A DNA stretch of 64,000 nt. It comes from Utricularia gibba. Lineage: Eukaryota; Streptophyta; Magnoliopsida; Lamiales; Lentibulariaceae. The number at the start of each line of letters is the position of its first letter. The stretch's first letter is position 1. The notes beneath the pieces were generated by a model, which was not told the DNA's origin, searched no databases, and worked only from the letters and a program-made list of their open reading frames with translations. The position numbers and the translations under genes are program-made. Location: positions 310,001 through 374,000 of the forward strand of contig NEEC01000026.1 in assembly GCA_002189035.1 (NCBI GenBank), read 5' to 3'. This document shows, piece after piece, positions 24,020 to 37,262 of the stretch.

Positions 24020-25625
24020 TATAAAACTAAATGCGTGTGAGGATTTTCTGATTTTAAATAGGGAGAAAGGGATTAATTAAAAATTTAGTTGGAGAAATTG
24101 AGTTAGAAAGAAAATGAACGTGAACGATTCAAAAAGTACATATGACAGGCTTTTTATGAAATGCATGGAGATGTGACACCTAGCATTTTAACAGACATTT
24201 CGTGTAGTTCATAAGATGTAAATATAGATTTTCTAACATTTGGAATCAGTATGCATGGAAGGAACCTCCATATAGCAACTGGGAAATCCAATAGGTGAGT
24301 CGTATGCATCGTTTTGGGAGGAATTTTCTTGTGATCACATGGAGTCTCATAAAAATAGTAGAAATTTTCAAAAGTGAAGCTAAGACATAGGGGAGCGATT
24401 AGATACTACTTTGGTCAAATCAGGTGAAAGAGTAAGCCGATGATGGGTTCTGAACTACTTTTTATGTTATTTTTGTGATTTTGTGTTATGATTGTGTATT
24501 GCATGTTTATGAATTTTTCAATTACATCTAGAGGGCAATTTGGATTTCGGATAAATATGATTTTGGTAGGATTTTTGTCATCTTTCATTTGCAAAAAAAA
24601 GGAACTTTCAAATTTGAAGCTAGAAACAGGAAGCTATGCATTTTATCTCAAAACTATTCAAATTGCTTTGACATTCAAAGACTGTTCGAAGTTCATAATT
24701 AAAAAAATTTATAACTTAATGGTGGATGATCGAATTTCCATGATTCTTGTTTCTATAACCCTATTCTTTGGGATTCAAATAAAAATGATCTCATGATTTT
24801 TTTGGTTAAGTTTAAAACTTCCAAAACATATAATGGTTTAAGAGACTATGAAATCTAAAGTTATATCTGAGTTGTATTGTATTGAAATAGAAAACTGTAG
24901 GGGAGTTGTGGATGCACACTTCTTGATTTTAGGCATGTCTATGACAACCCTACAATGAAGTTTTAGCCACATAATGGATTAGGAAGGAATTGAAAAGGAA
25001 AAATAAAAAAGTTGGGCTTTTGTAACCTTGGACGAGGGGGTTGCCCCTCTTGCGGAGTTCATGAGAGTTTTTCCAAATGAAAATATTGTGTTTGGTTCCC
25101 AAGATTGCCAAGTTGAGGGATCCAAACACAAGGGGGCACAACATGCATGTAAATGGTTACATAGAAAACGACTCCTACTTATTTCTTATGTGATTCCTTA
25201 GGTGTTTAATTGAATGACTGTTGCTTTTTGCATTTTGAGCTTTATGTGATAAATCAATGCCTTGCCTGCTATAGACATTTTAGATTTTGAAAAGTGGAGG
25301 AGGGCTATGATCCATAGTTAGAAGAAGCTTAGTCTGGTTGTCATCTCTTTTGGAGAGGTTTGCTTATAAGTCTTAGGTTATCATGTCAACAACTTGGTTT
25401 TCTTTCTCCTAGTTGATAACTACTGTATTTTTGCTTGAGGATGTAGATGTGGTCATTTGGAAGTGGTTGTAATGCTTGTGTTTGTATATTTATGGTTATA
25501 ATAGTTCTTGGTAAGTTTAGAGATAGAAGAATGTCATAATATAAAAAAGTAAATTTATGCTCCATTAGGAATTAGAAGGTAAAAGTGGTCTTGTGTCCTC
25601 TTCTCTTATGGATAGGCATGGCATC
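24020..25625. other. Intergenic, nothing recognised
   Basis: No coding or RNA gene was seen. A short imperfect palindrome (GTGTTTGGTTCCC ... GGGATCCAAACAC) lies at about 25089-25131. Confidence 0.45.
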
Positions 25626-25629
25626 ATGG

Positions 25630-26150
25630 TTGATGGGGTACAAATCAGATGCGGTTAATCGGTCCCTGAAAAGCTACCAAAAGATGCTTTGATGGGATAG
25701 TGCCGGCCGATAGACTGAAAAGCTACCAAAAGATGCTACCAAAAGATGCTACCAAAAGATGCTTTGACAACAGCGGCCGTATTGCACAGTCTGAAAAGTG
25801 GCCGAATTACAGCAGAGCAAGCAGCGATCATCTGAAAAGTAGGATCACAGTGAAGGCACAGAAAGCAACCAACATCTACAAAATTCTGAATAGAAAGTGG
25901 TTCGTCTCTAAGCTCCCCAACCTGTATCTTTCCCCACCATCTCCGTCTAGTGAAGATTTTTCCGGCGAGCTCCGACAGCTCCGTAGTTTTTCCATTCTCC
26001 GACGATTTCCATGTATCAATCTCCACCCACCTTCATTTCTGCTAAACGAACCAAGCGAAACACCAAAAACTTAACCAGATGTGGCACATCCGGCTGCACT
26101 CATAACCCAAAAATTGGCCTCCTCTCAGATACCGATTTTCGCCCTCAACA
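25630..26150 (+). repeat. 5' LTR (partial) of gypsy copy 2, with inner short repeats
   Basis: Matches 4707-5222 and ends CCCTCAACA at 26150. It contains a local triplication of a ~14-bp unit (GATGCTACCAAAA-like) at 25725-25770 that copy 1 lacks. The sequence after the end, TTTTGGTGTCCACCATGGGG, looks like the usual plant gypsy primer-binding region. Confidence 0.72.
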
Positions 26151-26159
26151 TTTTGGTGT

Positions 26160-27185
26160 CCACCATGGGGCAAGATCTATTGTCCCACTCGAGAAATCAA
26201 CAGAAGAGAGCTTGAAATCTTATCGGGAGTTGGTGTTGCTCTTCACTACCCAATATGTTGTCAACATCAAAGCCCCACCTTCAAAGGCAACGTTGTACTC
26301 TATTCGGTATGACCACCGAAAAGAGAGCTTGAGAAGATTCATCGACCGATTAAACTGCTTAGCGCATGATGTTTAGTTAGATTTGAAGGAGAGAGTGGAA
26401 ATAATGAAGCGAGCCCTAGGAACGTAGAAACTGGGATAGAGTCTGTCTAAGTCCCCACCAAAGAACCTTGGGGAATTACTGAGAAAGATCATGAAATACA
26501 TCCGAGTTGATGACGACCTCAGAGTCGAAATAAAAAGCCGCATAGAAATCCAGCCGATCTCACAGCAAGAAGTGCAGCCCAACAGGGTCCCCCGACTGAT
26601 AAGCGCCACGAGTGTATCAGGTGGAACCGACCAGAACAGACACCTATTGTGAGATAAACAAGACAACAGGACACGACGCTATCGACTGCCGGGTGATGAA
26701 AAGGATGATTGAGCAATATCATGCTGACGGTGGGATGAATGGTACAACACAAAATCCGCAGGAAGGGCGGAACGAAAAAGGGGACTTAATGAACACACGG
26801 GGAACGAAGGTAGCCGATATCTGAAATTCCCCTCAAGATCAACAGGGGGAGTCCTGCGCGTCAGCAGATGCCTGGACCCCGAAAGGGAACGAGACTGACC
26901 GGAAAGTTCAAGAAACGTCAGCCGGGCATAAGGTAGTCTCCCCTATGTCCGGGAAATCCATATGGTATTCGAAGGGACCGAAATCGATGAATCCGCAAAG
27001 GCAAGGAAAAGATATTTGGAGGAGGCTAGAAGGGGAGAAGTCTTTGAAATCGGGAAAGGTCAGATTGAGAAAATCGCTTGGGAAGAGGAGGAGATCAAAT
27101 TCTGTGAAAGAGATGTTCCCGTCGGCCCAGCCACACGAAATGAACCTTTGGTGGTAGCGGGATATGCGGAAGCACCAAGGTAAGA
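26160..27185 (+). pseudogene. gag remnant of gypsy copy 2
   Basis: Frames contain a retrotransposon-gag-like segment (SLKSYRELVLLFTTQYV, then DHRKESLRRFIDRLN at 26220-26370). A later part has a CEINKTTGHDAIDCRVMK knuckle-like motif (about 26640-26700). Stops at about 26376, 26430 and elsewhere break it. Confidence 0.7.
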
Positions 27186-27700
27186 AGGATTATCATCGAT
27201 CAGGGATCCTTCTGCAATATCATGAAGAAAGAAGCTGCCGAGTTACTTGCATCATCTAAGGAGGGGGATATCCATCTAACCCGCATGGAGTTGTACGCAT
27301 TTGATCAACGGGCCGTGCAGACAGTCGGAAAAATAACCCTGCAGGCCGAAACCGGACCGAAAGACTGGAGTTCTTGATATTGGACTCGAAGGTCTCATAT
27401 AACATCATTCTTGGCCAACCCGGCATCAACCAATTCGGTATGTAACCCTCAACGATGCATTTGAGAGTTAAGTTTCCAACACCAAGGGGCATTTGTACAC
27501 TGGATATCGACCAACCAGCCGCCCAATCCTGTTATGTGTCTTCTTGCTGAGATCCCTGCGCGAAGAAACCAAGAATAATGATGGTGGAAAAGGAACCCGA
27601 GAACCTCCCATGTGAGCAATGGAACCGGTGAGGTACAAGTCACTACAGTTAGTACCAGGAGATGTATAGAAGATGACCCACATTGACTCTAACCAAAATA
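27185..27700 (+). pseudogene. Aspartic protease region of gypsy copy 2
   Basis: The frame after 27185 includes IIIDQGSFCNIM, placed like the VDxGSSADIL active-site motif of Tat-lineage proteases, then KEGDIHLTRMELYAFD. The aspartate is retained, but the reading frame is broken several times before 27700. Confidence 0.55.
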
Positions 27701-29640
27701 CCGAATTTTAGGAGAGGTTAGTGGAACTTCTAAGAAAGAATGTTGATGTCTTTGCCTGGACTACTGTAGACTTTGTAGGTATCAGCTGAGCTATCACCGA
27801 ACATCATACTGGTACTTACCCGGGGGTGAAGCCTATTCGACAAAAGCAACAACATTTTTCTGAAGAAAAGTGTCGGATCATTAAAGAGAAAACGAGAGAG
27901 CTACTGGAAGCTGTATACGTGAAGGAGATTCAGTACTCCGAATGGGTAGCCAACCCTGTCATCGTCCCAAAGCCCGGGGGAAAATGGAGAATGTTTGTTG
28001 ACTTCACCGACCTCAACGCATGCTATGAGAGGGATCCTTACCCTTGTTGAAGATTGATAAGCTGGTAGATGCCATTGTTGGATCCCGATTTCTGAGCACC
28101 ATTGTTGTAGAGAAGGACCAGCCGAAAACCACCTTCTACACAAAGGACGGGGTTTACTGCTATGTTGCGATGCCCTTCAGTTTGAAGAATGTTAGGGCTA
28201 CTTATCAGAGATTGGTGAACAAAATCTTTTCTTGTGAAATAAGCACTTCTATGGAGGTGTATCTAGACGATATGATCATAAAATCCATGAATGAAGAAGA
28301 TCATTTGGAGTATTTGAACTCTTGTTTCTCTATGTCGGTCATATGGATTAAAACTCAACCCGCTGTAATGTTGCTTCGGGGGTACAAAGCGGAAAATTCC
28401 TTGGGCATTATGTATCGGAGAGAGGGATCGAAGCTGATCTTGCGAAGATTAAGGCAATATGTGAGATGCAATCCCCAAGAACAATCAAGGAGTATCAGAG
28501 CCTCACAGGTAAATTGGGTGCTCTCAACCGATTCATATCTCGGTCGGTAGATAAGTCAGCATCCTTCTTCAAGGCCCTTCGAAAGGGAAATACTATGGAA
28601 TGGAACGAGGATTGTCAGACTGTTTTCAAAAAGCTCAAGGAGTACCTTTCATCGCCTCCACTTCTGGTGGCCCCAAAGGAAGGGGAGCCCTTGGGGCTTT
28701 ACCTATCTATATCAATCATTGCAGTCAGTGCAATCTTGACAACTATCTCTGGGGAAAAAAACCTGCCGGTGTATTATGTGAGCAAGGTTCTGCTACCAGC
28801 CGAAAGCCAGTACACAGTGACAGAGAAATTCATGTTGGCTCTAAAAATGGTGGCCACCAAGCTGAAATCATATTTCCAAGATCGGAGCCTCTGAAGAATA
28901 TCTTGTCTTGACCCGAAATTTCCAAAAGGGTCACCAAATGGGCGGTCGAATTAAGCACAGTGGATATCGAATTCAAGTTGAGAACGGCTATCAAAGCCCA
29001 GCCTCTTGCCGATTTTTTGGTCGAGATGACTCAGCCAACCTGACCGATTTGTGGAAACCAATGACCGATGGGCCATGTATGTTGATGGCTCGACATACAA
29101 TGGGGCTGGAGGAGGAATCGACATTAGAACTCGGGATGGGGAACACATCTATATCACGGTGAAATTCTCATTGCCCGCTACCAATAATATCGCCGAGTAT
29201 GAAGCCTTGATCGAAGGGTTGAAGGTGGCCAAGGAACTTGGAGTTGCAGAAGTCGATGCACACACCGATTAACGACTAGTGCAAGGACAATTTTCTAGCG
29301 AGTATGAAACTCACGATCCATTAATGGCTTTATATAGCATGAAGGTAAAGGAGTTGGTGAAGACCTTCAAGGAATTTACTTTATCACACGTGGCATGTGA
29401 AGAAAATGGGCCCGTGGATAGCCTTGCCTGATTTGTCGCGAGATTTCAGGAATTAAAGGAAGGGAATGTGACGATTCGATTGCAGGATCAGCCCTCGGTA
29501 ATATTACGGGCAATAAACCATATCACCCAACGACCGGCAAATGATATCTCTCTGCAACTAAATCCCCTTGAAGATTTGACGACGCCCTATATTCGGCATC
29601 TGCAGAGTGGAGAAATGCTATCTAATAAATCGGAGGCATG
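27700..29640 (+). pseudogene. Reverse transcriptase / RNase H remnant of gypsy copy 2
   Basis: RT motifs are EWVANPVIVPKPGGKWRMFV (27940-28000), FYTKDGVYCYVAMPFSLKNV and the catalytic VYLDDMIIKS (about 28255-28290). The segment normally containing DAYSGYHQI is missing. Downstream, connection and RNase H parts follow: ALNRFISRSVDKSASFFKAL, PVYYVSKVLLPAESQY, MYVDGSTYNGAGGGIDI and NNIAEYEALIEGLK (29070-29230). Stops occur at about 28049, 29271 and 29430, with frame changes near 28400. Confidence 0.88.
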
Positions 29641-29644
29641 AAAA

Positions 29645-30802
29645 TTGGAGATTAGAGCAAAGAGGTACACATTGGTGGACGGAATTCCTTATCGAAGATC
29701 TTTTGAGGGACCTCTACTGAGGTGCATTGGAAAAGAGCAATCTCAAGACCTCATAACTGATTTGCATGATGGGGAATGTGGCAGTCATGTTTGGATACGA
29801 TCATTGTGCAGAAAGGCAATGAGAAGCGGATACTATTGGCCAACTATGAAGCAAGATATTGCTGAAGTGGTGAGGAAGTGCAAGGTATGTCACTATCATG
29901 CGAGTATACCAAGACAACCGGTAAACAACCTAACCACTCTTCCACTCTCATGCCCGTTTGATCACTGGGGGCTGGATATCATGGGGCCCTTCCCCCAAAC
30001 CTTCAGCCAACAAAAATTCGTTATCATGGGGATTGAATACTTCTCCAAATGGGTAGAAGCGGAAGCCGTGGCGAAAATTTCAGAGGAAACTGTTATATTA
30101 TTTCTATGGAAAAACGTCTTCATCCGATTTGGGAAACCCCGAGAGCTTGTAACCGGCAACAGAACCTAGTTTGCTGAAGGGAGGATGGATGCTTTTCTAG
30201 ACAAGTATTCAATCAAGCACAACTTCACTTCGGTCTATCATCCTCAGAGCAATGGCCTCACGGAGGTAACAAACCGAATTCTCAGACAAGGTATGAAAAC
30301 CAAACTTGAGGATTTTGGAGGGTCATGGGCAGACCGGTTGGATGAGGTGCTATGGTCATATCGCACCACCCCTCAAACCACTATGGAAGAATCCCCATTC
30401 TTATTGGTTTATGGATCAGAAGCAATATGCCCAATTGAATTAATGCTGAAAAGCCACAAGGTGGAACACTATAATGAAGAGGAAAATGCAGATCTACGAA
30501 AACTGGAGCTGGGACTGTTGGAGGAAAAAAGACAGAGTATTTATAGCCGACTAGGGGCTTGTCAAAGAAGAACGGAAAAGAATTACAACAAGTCTATATC
30601 CCTAAGAGAATTCTTGGAAGGAGACTTGGTGCTCCAAAGCATCCAACCACAAAGACATGTGGGAAAATTAGACCGCAATTGGGAAGGCCCTTATCGGATT
30701 TCAAGGGTAATCGGAAAAGGAGCGTATCGCCTACAACGGCCAGATGACGTGGAATTTCCAAGGTCATGGAATGCATCACATCTGAGGAAATACTCCCCCT
30801 AG
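29645..30802 (+). pseudogene. Integrase remnant of gypsy copy 2
   Basis: The zinc-binding region (CRKAMRSGYYWPTMKQDI, then CKVCHYHAS) is followed by the core WGLDIMGPFP (first Asp), then LVTGNRT where the second catalytic Asp has become Gly, an in-frame TAG at 30169, and NGLTEVTNRIL (Glu kept). The C-terminal part (VYGSEAICPIEL, NWEGPYRISRVIGKGAYRLQ) ends ASHLRKYSP with a stop at 30802. It is the best preserved part of the element, but not functional. Confidence 0.9.
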
Positions 30803-30984
30803 TTGGCCAAATATCAATCCCAATTACAAATCCTTACAGGACACGGTATTCTCTTCATCAAAACACTCAAGTGGCTACATATTCCTCCGAAGTGAAGATG
30901 AATTAACAACATCGTAAGCCTTGGCCGAGTTATGTAAGCCCAGGCAAACCCTTCTGATCTAAGCCTCGCAAAGGGCACAGCAAG

Positions 30985-31770
30985 CTAACTAGGGGCTTCC
31001 ACCGAAATGTGAGATCCTCAAAACCCAGGCTCCAGTGACAAGGGTAAGCCCTGGTAAACTCGGGCACCAGTTTTCCTAAAATCGCACGCATAAGCCTCGA
31101 AACAGCCCTTAAGTACATAACTTACTGCCGAATCTTGAGTCGGCAAGAGCACCCAAAGCAAATTCGTCTATGCTTTTAAAATAATGGGATTTCGGCTAGA
31201 AGAGGGCCCACTCGGATTGGGAAAGTTCGACCCATGAGGGGTTTCGATCTACTTCCCTAGCAGCAATTCAGCTCGCGTAAGGAAAGACTAAGGCAAATAA
31301 AAGTCGAAAAGCCCAACCAAACGGTTTGCAACAGACATACGACTTCCAAGTCATGAAAGCCCACGCAAACCTTCCAAATCTAAAGCTCGCAATGGGCTCC
31401 GCAAACCAACTCAGGGCTTCCCCCGAAATGTGAGATCCTCAAAACCCAGGCTCCAGTGACAAGGGTTAGCCCTGGTACAACTCGGGCACCGATTTCCCTA
31501 AAACCGTTCGTGTAAGACCCGAAAAACACAGATATGACTATGTCCTGAAAGCATATATCTGGCCAAGAGAGGGCCTATTTGAATTGGGGAAGTAAATCAG
31601 CCTAAGAGAGGTTCTGAGTTACAACCGTAGCAGCGAGTTGCACGTGCAAGAGAATACTTAGGCAAAGAGCCCAACCCAATGGTTGGCAAACACACAACTT
31701 TCAAATCGGGAAAGGTAATCAAGCCAATATAAGATGGGGAAATTCTCCCAAAAATCGAATAAAGTCAAGC
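30985..31770 (+). repeat. Two ~420-bp tandem repeats, 3' noncoding region of gypsy copy 2
   Basis: GGGCTTCC-CCGAAATGTGAG ATCCTCAAAACCCAGGCTCC recurs at about 30985 and 31408, followed in both by AGTGACAAGGGT(A/T)AGCCCTGGT and CTCGGGCACC. The same pair is present in copy 1 at 1020-3010. Confidence 0.85.
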
Positions 31771-31879
31771 CCCCAAATCGGGGCAATTGCAAGCCGTTTA
31801 AACCCCAAATCGGGGACAACAATGCTAGTTCCAGAAGAGCAAAGGAAAAGGAAAAAATTAAAGTTTAGGAGAAGGAGAG

Positions 31880-34062
31880 GGATCAATACGGGGACCGACA
31901 GAGGGCTGACGTGCCCTCTAGCCTCGCTTGCAGCTTGGCCTTGTTTTTCCGCTAGATCCTTGCTCGAATCAATGCTATTAGACCATCTTGATCTGCCTCA
32001 ACCCGAATTCCGGGGCTTGATACACGTCCACGATAACATCTAGCATATTTTCATCCTTGGCCAAGGGTTGATCCTGTTGAAGCGCGGATCGGTGATTGAT
32101 AGCCTGCATTCCCGGCTGAACTGGCGCCTTTGCCGATACAGGAGTAGGCCGATAAGGTCCCCCAAGTATATGTCGGATAACTCAGAGAAGAGGGCCGAAT
32201 TCACAAAGTTGTCCAAAAATCCTCGCCGAGATGCTTCTTGTTCAAGCAATTCAGCCTCCAGGGCCGCAACGCGATCTCCAACCTACTTTAGTTCCGCCTC
32301 TATTTCCTCGAACCTTACTCTGAAGCCTTCTCTTTCTGATTTGGCATCATCAACTGCTTTTCCCATTTCTTGGACCGCGTTCCGCAACTCTTCCTCTTGA
32401 CGAGTACGCTTTCCCAGAACCGTCCTAAGTGAACTCCCCTCCTCCTCCAGCAGCTTCGTCTTGGTGTTTTGAGCCGCCACCTAGGTCTAAAGCCGGGAGA
32501 CTATCTCTGAGTGGGATCCCATCTCCTTGGCCATTCCCCATACGAAAGTCAAAGCCTGAGAAAAGACTATTAAGTTAAGAATCGACTATGTATGGCACTA
32601 AGAAGGAAGAAGACGAATACCTGCCAAATTCCCTTAAGCAGAATTTCCGACTGAACATCCGGAAGACTCGGCATGGCTTCCTCTAGCATTCTCCTTAATT
32701 TGGCCGGAACCAAAGATAGAGGAAGTGCCGGATCGCCCCTTACCTTTATTGGAGCAGAATCCCTTCATGTCTCATTTGGGGAGCTGATTTGTCCAAAAAA
32801 AGTCCCGTACCGAAAACCGGGACTTCGTCTGGATCAGGCGAAGGAGAAAGTTTCTCCTTTCCCTTTCCGGTAGATGGAGGAGTCGGCTCCCAAGTCCCGG
32901 AGACTTCTACTACTTGATCCTCCTCTGAGGAGTGATCAGCAGCATTTGGTTGAGCCTCTGGTGAACCAGCCTAAATGAAGAATTGAAAGGGGTCAGAATT
33001 GGGAATCTACTATAATCGATAAATAAAAGGCAGACCTGCACAAGAGGGGTCACCTCGGGTTCCTGCATCCTCTACATCTCGGCAGAGAAGCGGGCCATCA
33101 CCGAGTCTTCCAAGGCGTTCCTTCGGGCCATCTCTTCAGCTGCAGACAAAAACCGGGAGAATAGTAAGATGCAACACAAGTCTTGAAACTCAGGAAAGTA
33201 GAACCTAACTACCTCTTTGTTTCTTAGAGTTTTTTATGGGCAAGCGCCTTAACCCTCTTCTTTTTCTTAGAGACCGCGGGTTGAGCGGTTGGGGGAATCA
33301 GAGATGAAACAGAAATGAGGGGGAGACTCAGAGAAGGGTTGGAAGGAGGATTCTGTAAACCGGGACCTTCAGAAGGCACGATGTCGGGCCAATGGGGATC
33401 GCGAGAACGACCGATAATACCTGACCTCTTCAGCGATTCACTGGAGAACATCAAGGCACGAGATTCATACCGGATAGAACCTCAACTAAGCCTTTCATAT
33501 AGGACTTCACGGGATTCGGAAGAGGACCGATATGTGCCAAAAAGCTTCACTCTAAAGGGTGTTGGGGGATTAACCGAGAAGTTCCACTGAAAACCTGAAG
33601 GGGGTGCCACCTAGAAGAAAGAAGACCACAAATCGTGGTGGGTATTAGGGGCTTTCACGATGAAGTGAGGATTATCCTCAAATCGGCAGAACTAAAAGTG
33701 AGATCGGCCATCCATGGGGGACTTCGCTTTGCGAACAACTATCTTGAAATGGTGAAGAAAATCTACTAAGGTCATAGCCGGATCCATACCAGCCGAATAG
33801 AATAAAAAGGTAGTAAAAAAAAAGATGGAGTTCGGGGAAAGGCAATAAAGCGGTATCGCAAAAGTATGGAGAAAGCGGACTATCAAAGGATGGAGGGGAA
33901 AGCGTAAACCGCTTTCGAAGTAAGCTAGGGGAATCGGCAGACTAGGAGGAAGCAGACCCTCACCTAACTTGATATCCTGGGCATGACAAACTTGGTACTC
34001 ATCAGGGATCGAATACCGAATTCGAAGAGAAGGAATGTTAACTCGCTAGATCTCCTACCCAT
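31880..34062 (-). pseudogene. Antisense extra gene (aORF) of gypsy copy 2
   Basis: The start MGRRSSEL is at 34062, but a frameshift follows within ~10 codons relative to copy 1. A middle part absent from copy 1 reads MDPAMTLVDFLHHFKIVVRK and, in another frame, RDPHWPDIVPSEGPG and a basic patch SKKKKRVKALAHKK (33454-33224). The coiled coil (QNTKTKLLEEEGSSLRTVLG, 32480-32283) and the conserved end LSDIYLGDLIGLLLYRQRRQ (32240-32100) follow. Here the codon that is a stop in copy 1 is intact. Function is unknown. Confidence 0.65.
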
Positions 34063-34099
34063 TTTCCGAAGGATGAAAGAGAAACCTACCCAGGCGCAA

Positions 34100-34960
34100 A
34101 GCGTAACCAGGAATGTGAGGAGTTAGGAGAAGAAGAGAGAGTCTGGAAACCTTAGAACTTGAATGAAAAACAGTTTCCATTCTAGCCATAGTAGCAAAAA
34201 CTTCATCAAAATCAATCCCTTCCTTTTTCTTATATCCTTTAGAAACTAGACGTGCCTTAAATATCTCAATTTCGTCACCATCTTTGTTTTCAATTTTGAA
34301 AACCCATTTCACTCCTATAATTGTTTTTAAGGAGGTTTTTCACCAATTTCCAAGTATCATTGCTTTTGATTAATTCAATTTCTTCAATCGTAGTCTTTCT
34401 CCACTTTAGATTAGAGACTACCTTAAAACTCAAAGGCTCAGTTTCTGCAATCAAACAAAATATGAAAAAAAAATATTCACTTTGTGTAGAAATTCTTCAC
34501 AAATTCCCATGATTAGTGAATTTGATAAATCAATGACAATCATTAAAATGTCTCGGATGATGTACTCAATTCTCCTAGAAACTTGTATTGATTATTAATT
34601 CCATTAGTATCAAGAGGCTCTTCTTATTGTGTCCCAAAGCATTCATCATCAATATACGAGTATGCATGACCACTTCTTGAAGCATCTTTCCAATCCCATG
34701 TTGATGCTTCATTGAAAGTAATTTTCATGTTGATAATTACCTTCCCAATAAGTAGATTGAACACCCTATATGCCTTAGAGTTTTGATCGTATCTAATAAA
34801 CACCATCTTTTGTGTTTTATCATTAAGCTTTGTTCTTAGTTCATCATGATCGTATCAAAACCTTATATGCCACGTCCAAGCTTTAGCTCCGTAATAAGTC
34901 TACAAACATATGGGAGTAGCATGATTAATAGTGATAAAAAAACATTTGATTCACAATCAG
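34100..34960 (-). mobile_element. Ty1-copia fragment (minus strand), third copy
   Basis: Copia RT start [36 protein letters not shown] (34312-34190), preceded upstream by the integrase C-terminal FIRYDQNSKAYRVFN and TFNEASTWDW (34800-34690). It joins gypsy copy 2 just past its antisense gene start. It is truncated and contains frame breaks. Confidence 0.8.
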
Positions 34961-35169
34961 TTCCACAATCGCAATGACTTTCTTCTTTTCATCTTGTACT
35001 TCCAACTTGTTGTTTCTCAAATACATATCGAAACCCCTCTCAAAGAGTTGTCCTAAACTCAAATTATTGCATCTCACTCTTGGAATGAACAACAAACTAG
35101 AACTGATTTTGTGGTTTCCATCACTGAAGTAGAATAAGATATCACCTTTCCCCTTTCACTATGTAATTG

Positions 35170-35781
35170 TTGCTTTTGCATATTTAGTTGGTAAAGATGT
35201 GTTTATTATGAAAATACGCTCAATTAGAAAAAATTAGGCCAAAAACTCTAATATTCCCTCTAGTTTATGTTTAGGTATTAATAAGAATATTGGGGATGTA
35301 CTTTCCATGTTGAGAAGTAAAAGGGGGCAGAAAAACTGAGAAAAAGTACCTTTTAGTCAAAATAAGTTAACTTCTAGAAAGAAATGATATGGAGTAGAGA
35401 TTTGCCTTCCAGAACACCATAGAATAGACGGAGATAACCTTCTTTTGAGTGGGAAAGAAAAGAAGGAATGAGAAAGAATAGAAAACCCAAGTCAAGGAGA
35501 ACAATGGTTTTTTGATGATAGCTCTGGACAACTTTGAAATCCACACACACAGACCAGGTTTTTCACCCAAACTCTTAGATTGATTAGATCTATGACTAAT
35601 TGCAATCGATTAACACTCTGTTTTTGCTTTCCGTTTCATTGTTTCAGGCCAACGTGTTTCTGTATTCTCTATATTTTCCTTTTGACTCTTGTGTTCAGTT
35701 GTGAACGAGAAACTTTCCGTAGACAATATTTTAGTTTATGCACTTGTTTCTGCCTGAGTTCTTTGATTCCTAGCTATTGAG
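35170..35781 (+). repeat. Truncated LTR of family A
   Basis: A diverged, shorter relative of the solo LTR at 37263-38401. Both share a GCATATTTAG...TGTGTTTATT start region, AAAACTCTAATATT, AAAGGGGGCAGAAAAACTGAG-like, GATATGGAGTAGAGAT-like and CAGTTGTGAACGAGAAACT-like segments in order. It lacks both natural ends. Confidence 0.75.
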
Positions 35782-37262
35782 CGTCATTTTCTTACTATTT
35801 TTTAGGTCATTTTCAATGTTTAAGTGTAATTAGAATTGTCAAATTGTAGGTCTATAATATAAGTTTTAAGTTTTATCTAGATTAGGGTAATTATCTTAAT
35901 TTATGTGTTTTATCAAATGTTTTTGTCTAGTTTTGTTTAAGTATTATTAAGAGCGAATACATGGCAGGAAGTGTGAGAAAGAGAGTATCACATGGCGACA
36001 AAAAAGGTCTTTCCGAATTGAATTTTCCTTGAATTTTGAAAGACTGTAGATGCACAATGACGAGCCTTGATGTGTGGTACATGAAAGTCTCTGACAGATG
36101 AAATCATTAGCATATCAACGTCAAAGCAGGAGCTTCCTTGCAAGTCATTCATGTCCAACAAGATTAGAAGAACACAAAAACTAAGACATAATTAGTTAAG
36201 TTTCAATTCACACTTGGATTCGAACTTAATTTGAGTTTTAGTTTAGACTTAAGTTTATCTCTAGAACCTTGTTCTTGTTTTCCTTAATTCGTATGGCCGT
36301 TCACAGCTAGAAACTTTTGTTTCTGGGTTGGAGACTCCTAGTTCTACGTTTTGTTAGTTGATCTCCATTTCTTCTTTGAATCTAATCAGGTTGCATATGT
36401 TTCATGATTAGCTGATAATTACCTGTGACTTTTGAAGAGCAACAAGATGGAAAGCACCAACTCATGCCCTATTTGTTCGAGAGATAACGTTTTCTCTTTG
36501 GCTGTACCTCAAGATCAATGGACATATAGTGAACTCGTATCTTGACTCATTGAGTCATTGGCAACACTCGAGCACACGTGTGCAATTCAATTGGTAGGGT
36601 ATGATGAAAGGGCCTCTTACCTTCCCGTTCGTCTAAGGGGAGCAACATCGGTCTGTTCCCGTACCTTCTTACAAGAGAGTGTAATGGAGGGTAAGCAATT
36701 TCTTATTACTATAAGGGAGTGCAAGAGAGTGAACTTGAAAAGATCAGAGAAGAGTGGAGACGCAACAAATGTAGCTAGACATGATTCCAATTCCAAGAAC
36801 GTTCTCTTTATTTATGGTTCATCACTTAAGTTCACTTTCGTTGTTTGTTTTACATTCCCTTTACTCAAGCTTCATCTTTCTCACACCTTTTACTTTACAA
36901 ACCCATTTACAAATCATGATAGTTGCATTCAGTGTAACTTCACCCTTTGCTTGAAAAGCAACTCCTTGTGTACTATGCATTTTTTGTTTTACGAGTTTTA
37001 AAAAACTTTAAAATTTGTTGTGAAAACAGCATGTATCAAATTTTTGGTGTTGTGTTCGGGGAGTTAAATTTTTTTTGTATAAGGTTGAAGTCTTACCAAG
37101 AAGTTGTATATCCTTTAGACCAAGAGGTCGAAAGAACCATTCTTGTCAAAAAGAGGGAGCAAACATCAAGTTCGACCATTAGGGATATTATGGCAGCCCA
37201 TGTACCCGTTGGAGTACCAGTTACGCCTAAGACCCTAGGAGAACAGCCCCAATGGAAACTGC

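Larger units (their letters stand above)
25630..34062 (+). mobile_element. Tat/Retand-like Ty3-gypsy element, copy 2 (3' end lost)
   Basis: The order is 5' LTR part (25630-26150), primer-binding-like site, gag, protease, RT/RNase H, integrase, two tandem noncoding repeats, antisense gene. After the antisense gene start at 34062 the sequence passes into copia DNA, so the 3' LTR is missing. Every protein region carries stops or frameshifts. The RT-RNase H-integrase order is that of Ty3-gypsy. The same family is present at 140-5222. Confidence 0.88.

Noticed and set aside
25089-25131. Small palindrome GTGTTTGG...CCAAACAC as a MITE
   Set aside because: Only about 43 bp, with no target duplication or second copy seen.
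34055-34312. Part of the gypsy element's own RT
   Set aside because: The motifs ([25 protein letters not shown]) are those of copia, not gypsy, and the strand is opposite.
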